From the NCBI RefSeq assembly GCF_009936275.1, contig NZ_AP019797.1, positions 2,525,890 to 2,589,889 on the forward strand: 64,000 nucleotides of DNA, read 5' to 3'. Positions 46,738-55,470 of this stretch are shown here, piece by piece. The notes under the pieces are model-generated. The model was not told where the DNA came from, searched no databases, and was given only the letters and a program-made list of their open reading frames with translations. Origin of the DNA: Rhodothermus marinus (GTDB lineage: Bacteria; Bacteroidota; Rhodothermia; Rhodothermales; Rhodothermaceae). How positions within the stretch are numbered: the first letter of the stretch is position 1; each line of letters opens with the position of its first letter. The position numbers were made by a program, and so were the translations under genes.

Positions 46738-47763
46738 ATGGACCTGCCGCTGTACTGGACCGCGCTAATCGCTTTCCTGATCATCAACGCCATGCTGCTG
46801 ACGGCGTCGGTGCTGGTGTACGCCGAACGCAAAATTTCCGGCTTCATCCAGCACCGGCCGGGTCCCAACCGCGTCGGTCCCGCCGGGTTTCTGCAGCCGT
46901 TCGCCGACGTGGTCAAGCTGCTCTTCAAGGAAGACATCATCCCGGCCCAGGCCAACCGCTTCATCCATGCGCTGGCGCCCACCATCATGGTGACGATCGC
47001 GATGACGGTGCCAGCGCTCATCCCGTTTGCGCGGGGCGTGGTGATCGCCGACATCGACGTGGGGGTGCTGGCCATTCTGGCGCTCACCTCGATCAGCGTT
47101 TACGGCATCACGCTGGCGGGCTGGAGCTCGAACAGCAAGTACTCGCTGCTGGGCGGACTGCGCTCTTCGGCCCAGATGATCTCTTACGAGCTGGCCATGG
47201 GCACGGCCGTGCTCTCGGTGATCCTGCAGGCCGGCTCGTTGAACGTGAGCGCCATCGTCGAAGCCCAGCGCGACGGGTGGGCCATCCTTGGCTGGCACGT
47301 GTTCACGAACCCGATCGGCGCGCTGATCTTCATCGTCACGGCCTTCGCCGAGACGAACCGGCTGCCGTTCGACCTGCCCGAGGCCGAGCAGGAGCTGGTC
47401 GGTGGTTACCACACCGAGTACAGCGGGATGAAGTTCGGCATGTTTTTCCTGGCCGAGTACGTGAACCTGTTCGTCGCCTCGTTCGTGATTGCGACGCTCT
47501 TTTTCGGCGGGTATCTGGTGCCGTTCGAGCCGCTGTTGCTCAAAGCCTTCCCCGCGCTGGAAGGGAGCGTGCTGCTGGGCCTGCTGCAGTTCCTGTCGCT
47601 GCTGGCCAAGACGAGCTTCTTCGCCTTCCTGTACATCTGGGTGCGCTGGACCTTCCCGCGCTTCAAATACAACCAGCTCATGACGCTGGGCTGGAAATAC
47701 CTGCTGCCCATCGGGCTGGCGAACGTGATCCTGATTGCCCTCGGCGTGGCCCTGTTTTCGTGA
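46738..47763 (+). CDS. nuoH: NADH-quinone oxidoreductase subunit H
   Basis: NuoH is the membrane subunit of complex I at the quinone-binding interface. The 341-residue protein has eight hydrophobic segments and conserved stretches: YAERKISGFIQHRPGPNRVGP, FAETNRLPFDLPEAEQELV, and GYHTEYSGMKFGMFFLAEY. The start at 46738 is chosen; the frame is open upstream to 46600, but that part is the structured leader. No other nuo genes are in the window, so it is isolated, followed by rpe. Confidence 0.96.
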   Translation: MDLPLYWTALIAFLIINAMLLTASVLVYAERKISGFIQHRPGPNRVGPAGFLQPFADVVKLLFKEDIIPAQANRFIHALAPTIMVTIAMTVPALIPFARGVVIADIDVGVLAILALTSISVYGITLAGWSSNSKYSLLGGLRSSAQMISYELAMGTAVLSVILQAGSLNVSAIVEAQRDGWAILGWHVFTNPIGALIFIVTAFAETNRLPFDLPEAEQELVGGYHTEYSGMKFGMFFLAEYVNLFVASFVIATLFFGGYLVPFEPLLLKAFPALEGSVLLGLLQFLSLLAKTSFFAFLYIWVRWTFPRFKYNQLMTLGWKYLLPIGLANVILIALGVALFS

Positions 47764-47766
47764 TCC

Positions 47767-48441
47767 ATGGTGATCCTGGCGCCCTCCATCCTGTCGGCCG
47801 ACTTTGCCCGGCTGGGCGAGCAATGCCGGGAAGCGCTGGAGGCCGGCGCCGACTGGATCCATATCGACGTGATGGACGGCCACTTCGTGCCGAACATCAC
47901 GATGGGGCCGCTGGTGGTCGAGGCGCTTCGCCCGCTGGCCGATGAGCTGGGCGCCGTGCTCGACGTGCACCTGATGGTGGAGCGGCCCGAACGCTTCCTG
48001 GAAGACTTTGCCCACGCCGGGGCCGACAACCTGACCGTCCACGTGGAGGCCACGCCGCATCTGCACCGGGCGCTGGATCAGATTCGCTGCCTCGGCAAAA
48101 AGGTCGGCGTGGCGCTCAACCCGGCCACGCCCCTTTCGGCCCTGGAGGAGGTGCTGCCGCTGGCCGATCTGATTCTGGTGATGACCGTCGATCCCGGCTT
48201 CGGCGGTCAGGAATACATCCCCTCCAGCACGACGAAGGTGCAGCGCCTGCGCCGTATGCTGAACGCTATCGGTTCGCACGCCTACATCGAAGTGGACGGC
48301 GGCATCTATCCGCACAACGTGGCCGAGGTGGTGCGGGCCGGCGCCACGGTGATCGTGGCCGGAAGCGCCATCTTCAACCGCCACGCATCCATCGCCCAGA
48401 ACGTGGCGGCCTTCCGCCAGGCGTTGCTGCTGGAGGCCTGA
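47767..48441 (+). CDS. rpe: Ribulose-phosphate 3-epimerase
   Basis: Rpe interconverts ribulose-5-phosphate and xylulose-5-phosphate in the pentose phosphate pathway. The 224-residue TIM barrel has the family motifs ILSADFARLGEQ, IDVMDGHFVPNIT (metal ligands His/Asp), LDVHLMVERPE, and MTVDPGFGGQ, VDGGI. Only three bases separate it from nuoH, so they are co-transcribed; it is followed by priA after 17 bases. Confidence 0.96.
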   Translation: MVILAPSILSADFARLGEQCREALEAGADWIHIDVMDGHFVPNITMGPLVVEALRPLADELGAVLDVHLMVERPERFLEDFAHAGADNLTVHVEATPHLHRALDQIRCLGKKVGVALNPATPLSALEEVLPLADLILVMTVDPGFGGQEYIPSSTTKVQRLRRMLNAIGSHAYIEVDGGIYPHNVAEVVRAGATVIVAGSAIFNRHASIAQNVAAFRQALLLEA

Positions 48442-48458
48442 GGCCCACGCCGACGGCC

Positions 48459-50945
48459 ATGACGGCTTCACCCGACATCGTGCAGGTTGCCCTCCCCCTG
48501 CCGCTGATGCAGGTCTTCTCGTACCGGGTCCCCCCGGAGTGGCGGGAAGCCGTGCAGCCGGGCTGCCGGGTGCTGGTGCCTTTCGGGCGGCGACACCTGA
48601 CCGGCGTGGTGGTGCCCGAACCGCCGCCCGATCCGCTCCCTTCGCCGCTCAAATCCGTCCTGGACGTCCTCGACGACACCCCGGCGCTGACCGACGAGCT
48701 GCTCCGCCTGACGCGCTGGATGGCCGACTATTACGTATGCGGCTGGGGCGAGGTCATCCGCGCCGCGCTGCCTCCCGGTCTCGAGATCGAAAGCCGCCGC
48801 CGCCTGTATCCTGGCCAACCGCCGACGGAGCCGCCCGGCGAACGCACGGCGGCCGTGCTTCGCTTCGTGGCTGAGCATCCGGGCACCACCATCCGCCGCC
48901 TGCGCCAGGAGCTGCGCTTCGCGTCCTACGCGCTGCTGCACCGGCTGGTCGCCAGAGGCTGGCTCCAGCTCGAAGAATCGCTCGAAGCCCCGCGCGTCCA
49001 GATCAAGAAGGAGCAGCACGTACGCTTTGCGCCGGCCTACCGGACACCCGCCGCCCAGGAAGCGGTGCTGGAGAAGCTGCGGGGCGCCCGTCAGCGGGCA
49101 CTTGTCACGGCCCTGCAGGCGCTGCGGCTGGAGGGCGTTGCTGAGCCCACCCGAGCCGAACTGCTTGCCCGCGCCGACGCTTCGCCGGCCACGTTGCGTC
49201 GGCTGGTCGAGCTGGGCGTGCTGGAACTGGTCGAAAAAGAAGTGATCCGCTCGCCGCTGGAGGCCGAACCGGTACCCGAGGCCGCCCCGGTCACGTTCCA
49301 CCCGGAGCAGCAGGCGGCGCTGGACCGCATTACCGAGGCGATCGAGGCGCGGCGTTTCGAGACGTTCCTGCTGCACGGAGTTACCGGGAGCGGCAAGACC
49401 GAAGTGTACATCGCCGCACTGAAGCGCGTGCGCGCTCAGGGACGGACGGGCATCATCCTGGTGCCCGAGATTGCCCTGACGCCCCAGACAGTGCGGCGCT
49501 TCCGCGCCCATTTCGGCGACGAGGTGGCCGTGCTGCACTCGCGCATGAGCGACGGCGAGCGCTACGACACCTGGCGTCAGCTCCGTGCCGGCCGCTACCC
49601 CATCGTGATCGGTCCGCGCTCGGCCGTGCTGGCTCCGCTGGAAAACTTGGGGCTGATCGTGGTCGACGAAGAGCATGAGCGCTCCTACAAGCAGTTCGAT
49701 CCGGCCCCGCGCTACCATGCCCGCGACGTGGCCGTCTACCGCGCCTACCTGAACGGGGCCGTCTGCGTGCTTGGCTCGGCCACGCCCAGCCTCGAAAGCT
49801 ACCTGAACGCCCGAAGCGGCAAGTACACGCTGCTGGAAATGCGCCGGCGGGCACCGGCCGTCGGGCACACGCCGGCCCGACTGCCGAGCGTCCGCCTCGT
49901 CGATCTGCGCCACACGCGCCTGGTCAACGGCAACCCACTGGCGCCGCCGCTGGCGCGGGCCATTGCGCAACGCTTAGAACGTGGCGAACAGGTCATCCTG
50001 CTACAGAACCGCCGGGGCTTTGCGCCCGTGCTGGAATGCGCCGAGTGCGGCTGGTCGCCCCACTGCCCGCACTGCTCCGTCACGCTCACCTACCACAAGG
50101 TGCAGCACCAGCTACGCTGCCACTACTGCGGCTACGCTACACGACACCCCGGCACCTGTCGGCAATGCGGCGCGGCGGCGCTCGAACCGCTGGGCATCGG
50201 CACGCAACGCGTCGAAGAAGCGCTGCAGACGTTGTTTCCGGAGGCCCGCGTGCTCCGCATGGACCTCGACACCACGCGCGGCCGCCGCGCCCACCACCGG
50301 CTGCTCGACCGCTTCGCCCGGGGCGAAGCCGACATCCTGCTCGGCACCCAGATGGTCGCCAAGGGGCTCGACTTCCCGCGCGTGACGCTCGTGGGCGTGG
50401 TCAACGCCGACACGGGCCTGCTGCTGCCGGACTTTCGCGCCGACGAACACACCTTTCAGCTCCTGATGCAGGTGGCCGGACGCGCCGGCCGCGCCGATCG
50501 TCCCGGCGAAGTGCTGCTCCAGACGCGCAACCCCGATCACCGCGTCTTCCGCTACCTGCTCCGGCACGACTACGTCGGGCTGGCGCGCGAGCTGCTGGCC
50601 GAACGGCGACAGCTCGGCTATCCGCCCTACGCCCGGCTGGCCGTGGTCGAGTGCAGCGGCCCCGACGAAGCGCGCGTGGCCGAACTGGCCCGGAGCTGGA
50701 CCGAACATTTTCGGCAGGTACGCCAGCAGCACCCCGGCGGCCACCTGATCGACGTGCTGGGCCCCACGCCGGCGCTGCACGAACGCCTCAAAGGACGCTA
50801 CCGCTACCACGTGCTCGTCCGGACGCCCCGCCGCGCCGAGGCGCCCCAACTGCAGTCGCTGCTGCGCCAGACGCTGGAGACCTTCCCACCCCTGCCCCGC
50901 GCCTACCGCCTCACACTCGACATCGACCCGGCCGGGCTGAGTTGA
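48459..50945 (+). CDS. priA: Primosomal protein N' (replication restart helicase)
   Basis: PriA reloads the replisome at stalled forks. The 828-residue protein has Walker A GVTGSGKTEVY, Walker B DEEHERSYKQ, the helicase motif GTQMVAKGLDFP, and a set of zinc cysteines (CAECGWSPHCPHC and CHYCGYATRHPGTCRQCG). Its length is slightly above the E. coli protein. It is the last protein gene before the SRP RNA and the island. Confidence 0.96.
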   Translation: MTASPDIVQVALPLPLMQVFSYRVPPEWREAVQPGCRVLVPFGRRHLTGVVVPEPPPDPLPSPLKSVLDVLDDTPALTDELLRLTRWMADYYVCGWGEVIRAALPPGLEIESRRRLYPGQPPTEPPGERTAAVLRFVAEHPGTTIRRLRQELRFASYALLHRLVARGWLQLEESLEAPRVQIKKEQHVRFAPAYRTPAAQEAVLEKLRGARQRALVTALQALRLEGVAEPTRAELLARADASPATLRRLVELGVLELVEKEVIRSPLEAEPVPEAAPVTFHPEQQAALDRITEAIEARRFETFLLHGVTGSGKTEVYIAALKRVRAQGRTGIILVPEIALTPQTVRRFRAHFGDEVAVLHSRMSDGERYDTWRQLRAGRYPIVIGPRSAVLAPLENLGLIVVDEEHERSYKQFDPAPRYHARDVAVYRAYLNGAVCVLGSATPSLESYLNARSGKYTLLEMRRRAPAVGHTPARLPSVRLVDLRHTRLVNGNPLAPPLARAIAQRLERGEQVILLQNRRGFAPVLECAECGWSPHCPHCSVTLTYHKVQHQLRCHYCGYATRHPGTCRQCGAAALEPLGIGTQRVEEALQTLFPEARVLRMDLDTTRGRRAHHRLLDRFARGEADILLGTQMVAKGLDFPRVTLVGVVNADTGLLLPDFRADEHTFQLLMQVAGRAGRADRPGEVLLQTRNPDHRVFRYLLRHDYVGLARELLAERRQLGYPPYARLAVVECSGPDEARVAELARSWTEHFRQVRQQHPGGHLIDVLGPTPALHERLKGRYRYHVLVRTPRRAEAPQLQSLLRQTLETFPPLPRAYRLTLDIDPAGLS

Positions 50946-50985
50946 CGTGGAACCCACCCCCGCCTCGCTTCGTTGAGAAGCGCCT

Positions 50986-51090
50986 GGAAGGGCAAGTCCC
51001 GTACGGCCAGCTCCCTCTGAACCCCGCCAGGGCCGGAAGGCAGCAACGGTAGGAGGTTGTAGCGGCGCGATACGGGGTGCTTGCCCTTCC
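50986..51090 (+). ncRNA. ffs: Signal recognition particle RNA (small type)
   Basis: A 105-nucleotide RNA is bounded by an 11-base perfect pairing of GGAAGGGCAAG (50986-50996) with CTTGCCCTTCC (51080-51090). Its centre has the conserved domain IV with CCAGGGCCGGAAGGCAGCAA around 51027-51046 (GGAA tetraloop and asymmetric loop that bind Ffh). A T-run (51091-51098) immediately follows as terminator. A small hairpin CGCTTC-gttga-GAAGCG lies just upstream (50966-50982). It is an essential RNA that guides membrane proteins with Ffh. The exact 5' end is set by the pairing and may be a few bases off. Confidence 0.93.
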
Positions 51091-51102
51091 TTTTTTTTCA
51101 CG

Positions 51103-51140
51103 CGTTCGTAGTAAGCCACGGAGGCGTTAGCCGAGGTGGC
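51103..51140 (+). repeat. Dispersed repeat, copy 1 (partial)
   Basis: CGTTCGTAGTAAGCCACGG begins a 38-base unit (51103-51140) that recurs at 51195-51232 and 59460-59496. It starts four bases after the SRP RNA T-run. The unit ends near GCCGAGGTGG. Confidence 0.85.
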
Positions 51141-51167
51141 GCTTTTTCCTGACGGCACGCTGATGCG

Positions 51168-51232
51168 CTTCGTGCCTGACTACGCGCACGAACGCATTTG
51201 TAGTAAGCCGCAAAGGCGTCAGCCGAAGTGGC
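51168..51232 (+). repeat. Dispersed repeat, copy 2 (full)
   Basis: This copy includes an upstream part CGTGCCTGACTACGCGCACG (an internal inverted repeat CGTGC/GCACG) and the shared TAGTAAGCC...AGCCGAAGTGG part. Over 64 bases it matches the copy at 59433-59496 at 54 positions. It marks the left edge of the accessory island. Confidence 0.88.
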
Positions 51233-51296
51233 TCTACTCAGAAGGGCACTTCTGACTAAACCACCAAGGGTCAGAGCCATGGCAATTCAGTGATCC

Positions 51297-51323
51297 AAAA
51301 GCCAGCAAGCCTAACAGGCTTGC
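51297..51323 (-). terminator. Terminator of the FAD-monooxygenase operon
   Basis: An eight-base stem GCAAGCCT / AGGCTTGC (51305-51312, 51316-51323) with loop aac and, on the minus strand, TTTT four bases after the stem. It lies 76 bases after the monooxygenase stop. A smaller inverted repeat TCAGAAG/CTTCTGA sits further on at 51238-51255. No gene is visible from 51099 to 51398. Confidence 0.55.
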
Positions 51324-51398
51324 CGCCATATTCACTAATCACCTCATTTTTCATCCGCGAGTTTATTATCCTTCATAAAACTGGGCGGCCATTGGCAA

Positions 51399-52724
51399 TT
51401 ACCCCCGCAACACCCTCCACAGGATGCCCGGCCGCATCAGGCTTTGCGGCGGGGCCAGCAGGCTGGCCACATCGTTGAAGGCTCGGGCCACCACCGGATC
51501 GCGGTGAGCCGCCCGGTGCAGCCGCGCCATGTAGGCGTTGATGAAGTGGATAGCCGGCGTACGTTTCCCCTCGGCTTCCGGGAAGCGCAGGTCGCCGCTG
51601 ACCACGATCTGCCAGGGGATGTCGATGCTCCGGGCTGCCCGCCGGAAGAAGCGCCGCCACAACCCTTCGCTTCCCCGCCGCAGCTCATCCTGCAGGTCCA
51701 GCGCCTCCATGGCCGCCACCGACATCCCCTGGCCGTAAATCGGGTTGAAACTGCAAAGGGCATCGCCAAAAACCAGGAAGCCCTCCGGGAATCGGGTCAG
51801 GCGTTCGTACCGCCGGCGCTCGTTGGCTCTGACCCGATAGGGGAGAAAATTGGAGAGCGGCTTGGCGTCTTTGATCACCTCATAGACCTCCGGCGCGGCA
51901 AGGCTCCTTGCAAAAGCCAGAAAGCCTTCTTCCTCCTGCGGCGGCGCGTCGCCGGCAAATCCGATCAGCGTGAGCGTCCAGCGCTCCCCTTCTTGAGCCA
52001 GCATGACGGCGCCTCGTTTGCGTTCGGGGGAAAGGGTGACGATGACCGCCTTCGCACCGTTCAGGTGCTCCGGGCGCCGGCGATAAAGCCGGGTTACACC
52101 GGCCAGGTTGACCGTCACCCGTTCCTCCTCCGGCGGCGTATAGCCCATCTCTTCCAGCCATTTCGGCGCCCGGGAGCCGCGGCCGCTGGCGTCCACCACC
52201 AGGTCGGCTTCCAGCACCTCTTCGGCGCTGCCTTCCGCCCGGCGCAGGAGGCGCACCCCGCTCACCCGGCCGGCCCGTTCCGATGGCACCAGGCCCAAGG
52301 CGTCACACTGTTGGATGGCGCAAACGTTGAGCAGTGCCAGCAGCCGCTGCCGCACGTAGCCTTCCAGCAGCGGCCGGCTGACCATCAGCGCACCGTTTCG
52401 CCCGTCCTCATTGGTGAAACGGGCGTGATAGCCGCCGCCGTCGAACCAGATCAGCTCGTTTTCGGGCCGGTCGAGGAAGGGCGCGCCCTGTGCCATCAGG
52501 TCGGCCGTCAGGCCGGGGAAGAACCCCTCCAGAATCTCGCCGCCCCGCAGCAGAAGCGCGTGGGTATGCCGGCCCTGGGGTACCCCTTTGCGGTTCTCGC
52601 CGATGGGCGGGAAGGCGTCCCGCTCGATGAGGGTCACCTCTTGGTAAAAGTCGGCCAGCGCTCGGGCGGCCAGCAGTCCACCCATGCTGGCTCCGATGAC
52701 GATGGTATGGTTTTGACCTGCCAT
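51399..52724 (-). CDS. FAD-dependent monooxygenase
   Basis: The 441-residue protein has the N-terminal dinucleotide motif VIGASMGGLLAARAL (GxSxGG, about 10-24), ERD at the end of beta-2 (IERDAFPP), a DASGRGS motif (about 178-184) and the C-terminal FAD motif GDALCSFNPIYGQGMSVAAMEAL (GD...P...GQGM). These mark group A flavin monooxygenases and squalene-epoxidase/hydroxylase relatives. It has a Shine-Dalgarno AAAGGAG at 52731-52737. It is the last gene of the island operon, 11 bases behind the hydrolase. Its substrate is unknown; a hydroxylation/epoxidation of a hydrophobic compound is a reasonable guess. Confidence 0.85.
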   Translation of the reverse strand: MAGQNHTIVIGASMGGLLAARALADFYQEVTLIERDAFPPIGENRKGVPQGRHTHALLLRGGEILEGFFPGLTADLMAQGAPFLDRPENELIWFDGGGYHARFTNEDGRNGALMVSRPLLEGYVRQRLLALLNVCAIQQCDALGLVPSERAGRVSGVRLLRRAEGSAEEVLEADLVVDASGRGSRAPKWLEEMGYTPPEEERVTVNLAGVTRLYRRRPEHLNGAKAVIVTLSPERKRGAVMLAQEGERWTLTLIGFAGDAPPQEEEGFLAFARSLAAPEVYEVIKDAKPLSNFLPYRVRANERRRYERLTRFPEGFLVFGDALCSFNPIYGQGMSVAAMEALDLQDELRRGSEGLWRRFFRRAARSIDIPWQIVVSGDLRFPEAEGKRTPAIHFINAYMARLHRAAHRDPVVARAFNDVASLLAPPQSLMRPGILWRVLRG

Positions 52725-52735
52725 GATTTTCTCCT

Positions 52736-53599
52736 TTACGCTTCCAGTTGCTTTTGCAAGAACGGAATGAGCGCACCGGCCACGGCTTCAGGGTCGTCGG
52801 CGAAGGGCCAGTGACCGCTCTGCTCCAGAATCACGATCCGGGCGCGGGGGAAGAACTCCCGCTGCCGCTCGGCGAAACGCACCGGCACGTACGGGTCGGC
52901 TGCGCCCCAGATGACCAGGGCCGGCACGTCCAGTTGCCGGAAGAGCGCTCCCAGGGCCTCGGCCATCTGGCCGGGGTTGTCCGTGGCCCGGTAGAGGCGC
53001 AGCACCGCCCGTTTTGTGCCCCAGTCCATGTCTCGGTACATGCGGTCCACCATGGCTTTGGGCAGGCCGCGGGGGTTGGTGCGCTGGATCAAAAAACCAA
53101 ACCCGAAGCGGGTCGTTGTGGCCTGGAAGAGCTCCCCCAGGAGCGGCGTGCGCCAGATGCGGGCCAGGGAGTGCCAGCGGTAGCCGGGCATGATGCCGAT
53201 GTTGATCAGGGTCACGCTGCAGAGCCGCTCCGGGTGTTGGGCGGCCCAGGTCAGGCCCCACGGGCCGCCGAAGTCGTGCAGCACCAGGTGCGCCCGCCGC
53301 ACCCTTAGGTGGTTGAGGATGCCGTCCAGGTGCCGGGCGTAGCCTTCCACGGTGTAATCGAAGTCCTTGGGCTTGTCCGCCTGGCCGAAGCCGGGCATGT
53401 CCGGGGCCACGGCCCGGGCGAGCTGGCCCACCCGGCCCAGCAGGTCGCGCCAGTCCTCCGACGAGCCGGGGTTGCCGTGGACGAAGACCACTGCCTCTTC
53501 ACTGCGCCGGTCGCCGCTCTCCAGATAAGGGGAGCGGATGCCCTGATAGGTGACCGCGCCTTTGCATACTGTACCTTGACTCATCGTAGTAGCCTGCAT
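52736..53599 (-). CDS. Haloalkane-dehalogenase-like alpha/beta hydrolase
   Basis: The 287-residue protein has the alpha/beta-hydrolase fold with HGNPGSSEDW (oxyanion region), the nucleophile elbow LVLHDFGGPWG (Asp as nucleophile in the HD-x-GG pattern of haloalkane dehalogenases and epoxide hydrolases), the acid in AADPYVP, and the histidine in SGHWPF. So it is likely to hydrolyse a C-X or epoxide bond through an Asp ester, but other Asp-type hydrolases are possible. It starts at the ATG at 53599, which is preceded by AAGGAGG; it precedes the monooxygenase. It is overlapped by the frameshifted end of the SnoaL-like gene. Confidence 0.82.
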   Translation of the reverse strand: MQATTMSQGTVCKGAVTYQGIRSPYLESGDRRSEEAVVFVHGNPGSSEDWRDLLGRVGQLARAVAPDMPGFGQADKPKDFDYTVEGYARHLDGILNHLRVRRAHLVLHDFGGPWGLTWAAQHPERLCSVTLINIGIMPGYRWHSLARIWRTPLLGELFQATTTRFGFGFLIQRTNPRGLPKAMVDRMYRDMDWGTKRAVLRLYRATDNPGQMAEALGALFRQLDVPALVIWGAADPYVPVRFAERQREFFPRARIVILEQSGHWPFADDPEAVAGALIPFLQKQLEA

Positions 53600-54035
53600 A
53601 CTTACCCTCCTTCCCCCCAGGCGGCCCGGAAGTTCGGCCCTGTGTCGAAAATGAAATCAAATCCTGGATGTGTACCGCCTTGCCCCGCCGCAGGGTGGTC
53701 ACCGTCACGCCGCTGTTCTGCCCCCGCCGGCCCTGCCGGTTGACCACTTCCACGTCCCAGTGGGTGACCACCACGTTGTTGCCCACCATGTCGAACAGGT
53801 TGGCCACCGCGACCCGGTGCACGGTGAAGCGCAGGGTGGGAAACTGCGCAAAGAACTGCTCGAACCAGCGGGTCACCGCCTCCTTGCCGGAATGGACGCC
53901 GCTGGCGCGCACGTCGCCGGGGAAGACGAAGGTGACGTCATCGGCAAAGTTCGACAGCACCGCCTTCAGATCGTGGCGGTTGAAGGCCTGGTAGATGGCC
54001 GGGGTTTTTCGTTGGACAAGCCAGGCGCCGATCAT
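53499..54035 (-). CDS. SnoaL-like (NTF2-fold) protein with frameshifted C-terminus
   Basis: This 178-residue frame contains a SnoaL/NTF2-like domain in residues 1-125 (FNRHDLKAVLSNFADDVTFVFPG, VTRWFEQFFAQFPTLRF, VVVTHWDVE). Such folds act as cyclases, isomerases or ester hydrolases. A 5-base tandem duplication (two copies of GATTT, 53654-53663) shifts the frame; removing one copy gives the family-like ending QDFIFDTGPNFRAAWGEGG and a stop five bases before the hydrolase ATG. The present reading instead runs 101 bases into the hydrolase gene. It has a Shine-Dalgarno GGGAGG. The shift may damage the protein only at the C-terminal end. Confidence 0.75.
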   Translation of the reverse strand: MIGAWLVQRKTPAIYQAFNRHDLKAVLSNFADDVTFVFPGDVRASGVHSGKEAVTRWFEQFFAQFPTLRFTVHRVAVANLFDMVGNNVVVTHWDVEVVNRQGRRGQNSGVTVTTLRRGKAVHIQDLISFSTQGRTSGPPGGKEGKYAGYYDESRYSMQRRGHLSGHPLPLSGERRPAQ

Positions 54036-54050
54036 GGTTGCCTCCCTGAC

Positions 54051-54899
54051 TTATTGTTTACACGCCCAGGCGGCGATCAGCGGCGGGGTGATCAGGGTGC
54101 AGTCCTTCTCCACCGCTTCGCGTCGCATGCGCTCGGCCAGAGTGTCCACCTGCACCGCTTCAGCCGTGGCCACGCCGGTCTGCTGGATGAGGGGAAGCAA
54201 AGTACGAGTAATCTGTGCCACCCACTCATAGATGGGCGAATCCGCCCCGCGTTCGACCCGCAGCATCGCCAGCATCTGGGGCGCCGGCAGCCCTGCCCGC
54301 TGGAAAATCTGCCCCAACTTGATGGCCGTGCGGCCGTCGATGCCGGCGCGGGCAAAGGTCTGAGTGATGCGCGTTGCGGCGGCGACGTAGGTCTCGCAGA
54401 TGGGCTGGCACATGATCTCCACCGGGGGCGCCGGCGCCAGGTCCAACTCCTGGAAGGCGACGATGCCGCCCGGCTTCACGAACGCCAGCAGCCGGCGCAT
54501 CACGGCCGCCGGGTCGGGGAAGTACATCAGCACAAAGCGGCCGATCAGGGCGTCCACCGGCTCGCCGTCGAATTGAAAGTCGGCCAGGTCAGCGGCGATG
54601 AACTGCACGTTGCTCAGCCCGGCGCTTTGCGCCCGCTGTTGGGCCAAGGCGATGGCCTCCGCTGATTGGTCCACGCCGATGACCAGGCCCTCCGGCCCGA
54701 CCAGCTTGGCCGCCAGGAACGACACGTCGCCCGCGCCACAGCCCGCGTCCAGCACTCGCATGCCGGGAGCCAGGCCGGCCTTGAGCAGCATGATTTCGGT
54801 CAGTTCGCCGAAGAAGCGCCCCTGCTGGACCAGCCGCTCCAGCTCGGGCTGCGAATGGCCCAGTACGTAACCGGCTACAGGGGTTTCCGTCCTTTTCAT
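54051..54899 (-). CDS. SAM-dependent methyltransferase
   Basis: The 282-residue class I methyltransferase has motif I VLDAGCGAGD (about 49-58), the acidic residue at the end of beta-2 (GVDQS), motif II/III-type AADLADFQF and a post-motif GRFVLMYFPDP, then a C-terminal helical cap. It belongs to the UbiE/Methyltransf_11-like group; substrate unknown. It is the first gene of the island operon (then SnoaL-like, hydrolase, monooxygenase) with gaps of 15 bases or less and a Shine-Dalgarno GGGAG. A 571-base gap precedes it. Confidence 0.85.
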   Translation of the reverse strand: MKRTETPVAGYVLGHSQPELERLVQQGRFFGELTEIMLLKAGLAPGMRVLDAGCGAGDVSFLAAKLVGPEGLVIGVDQSAEAIALAQQRAQSAGLSNVQFIAADLADFQFDGEPVDALIGRFVLMYFPDPAAVMRRLLAFVKPGGIVAFQELDLAPAPPVEIMCQPICETYVAAATRITQTFARAGIDGRTAIKLGQIFQRAGLPAPQMLAMLRVERGADSPIYEWVAQITRTLLPLIQQTGVATAEAVQVDTLAERMRREAVEKDCTLITPPLIAAWACKQ

Positions 54900-55470
54900 C
54901 TTCGATCTCCCACTTCACTTTTCCGTGTCGGAAGGGTCTTCCTTTTCAGGGATTTCTCCCCGGCACGGTCTACGAAAACGCCGGATTTTGCCAAACTGCC
55001 AGACGAAAATCTGCCGAATTTTTGCTAAAGCTCAGGGGATGGACTTCTTTCGGATGGGAGACACGGGGGATTTTTCGAGAAGTGAAGAGACAAGGCAGCA
55101 CAGAATGCCCGAATTCCTGGCGCGGCCAAGCTGCAGATCGATAGAACACGGATTCAGAGATCGAACTGATTCGAACGGATGTCGATCTTGGATAAAATTC
55201 GGAGATTTAAAGTCGTCCGGAGGTTCGAAACGAGTCATTTCGCCGCAGGCAAGAATTTCATAAATTCAAAATGATAGGAGAGGCCCGCAATCCCGATCAT
55301 AACGAAAGCTCGCCCTTTGGGGACAGCTTAAGGACTGATCCGTTCTTATCCGTGTGATCGTATCATCTGTGTTCTGTTTATCTGTGTTTTATCACAAATA
55401 ACTTTGCCCAGATAATTGTTCGGCGCTAAGCAAGGTGATTGCGCGCGGAAGGCGGCGTTTACATCATCAC
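54900..55470. other. Gene-free gap upstream of the island operon
   Basis: No coding sequence is supported here. It is AT-richer than average, probably holds the promoter of the methyltransferase operon, and contains a small repeat array at 55348-55387. Short frames within it have no credible start or composition. Confidence 0.6.
55348..55387. repeat. Three ATCYGTGT direct repeats
   Basis: The octamer ATCCGTGT/ATCTGTGT occurs at 55348, 55365 and 55380 (15-17 base spacing). It may be a regulator site or one of the common intergenic octamer arrays found in many bacteria. Confidence 0.5.
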
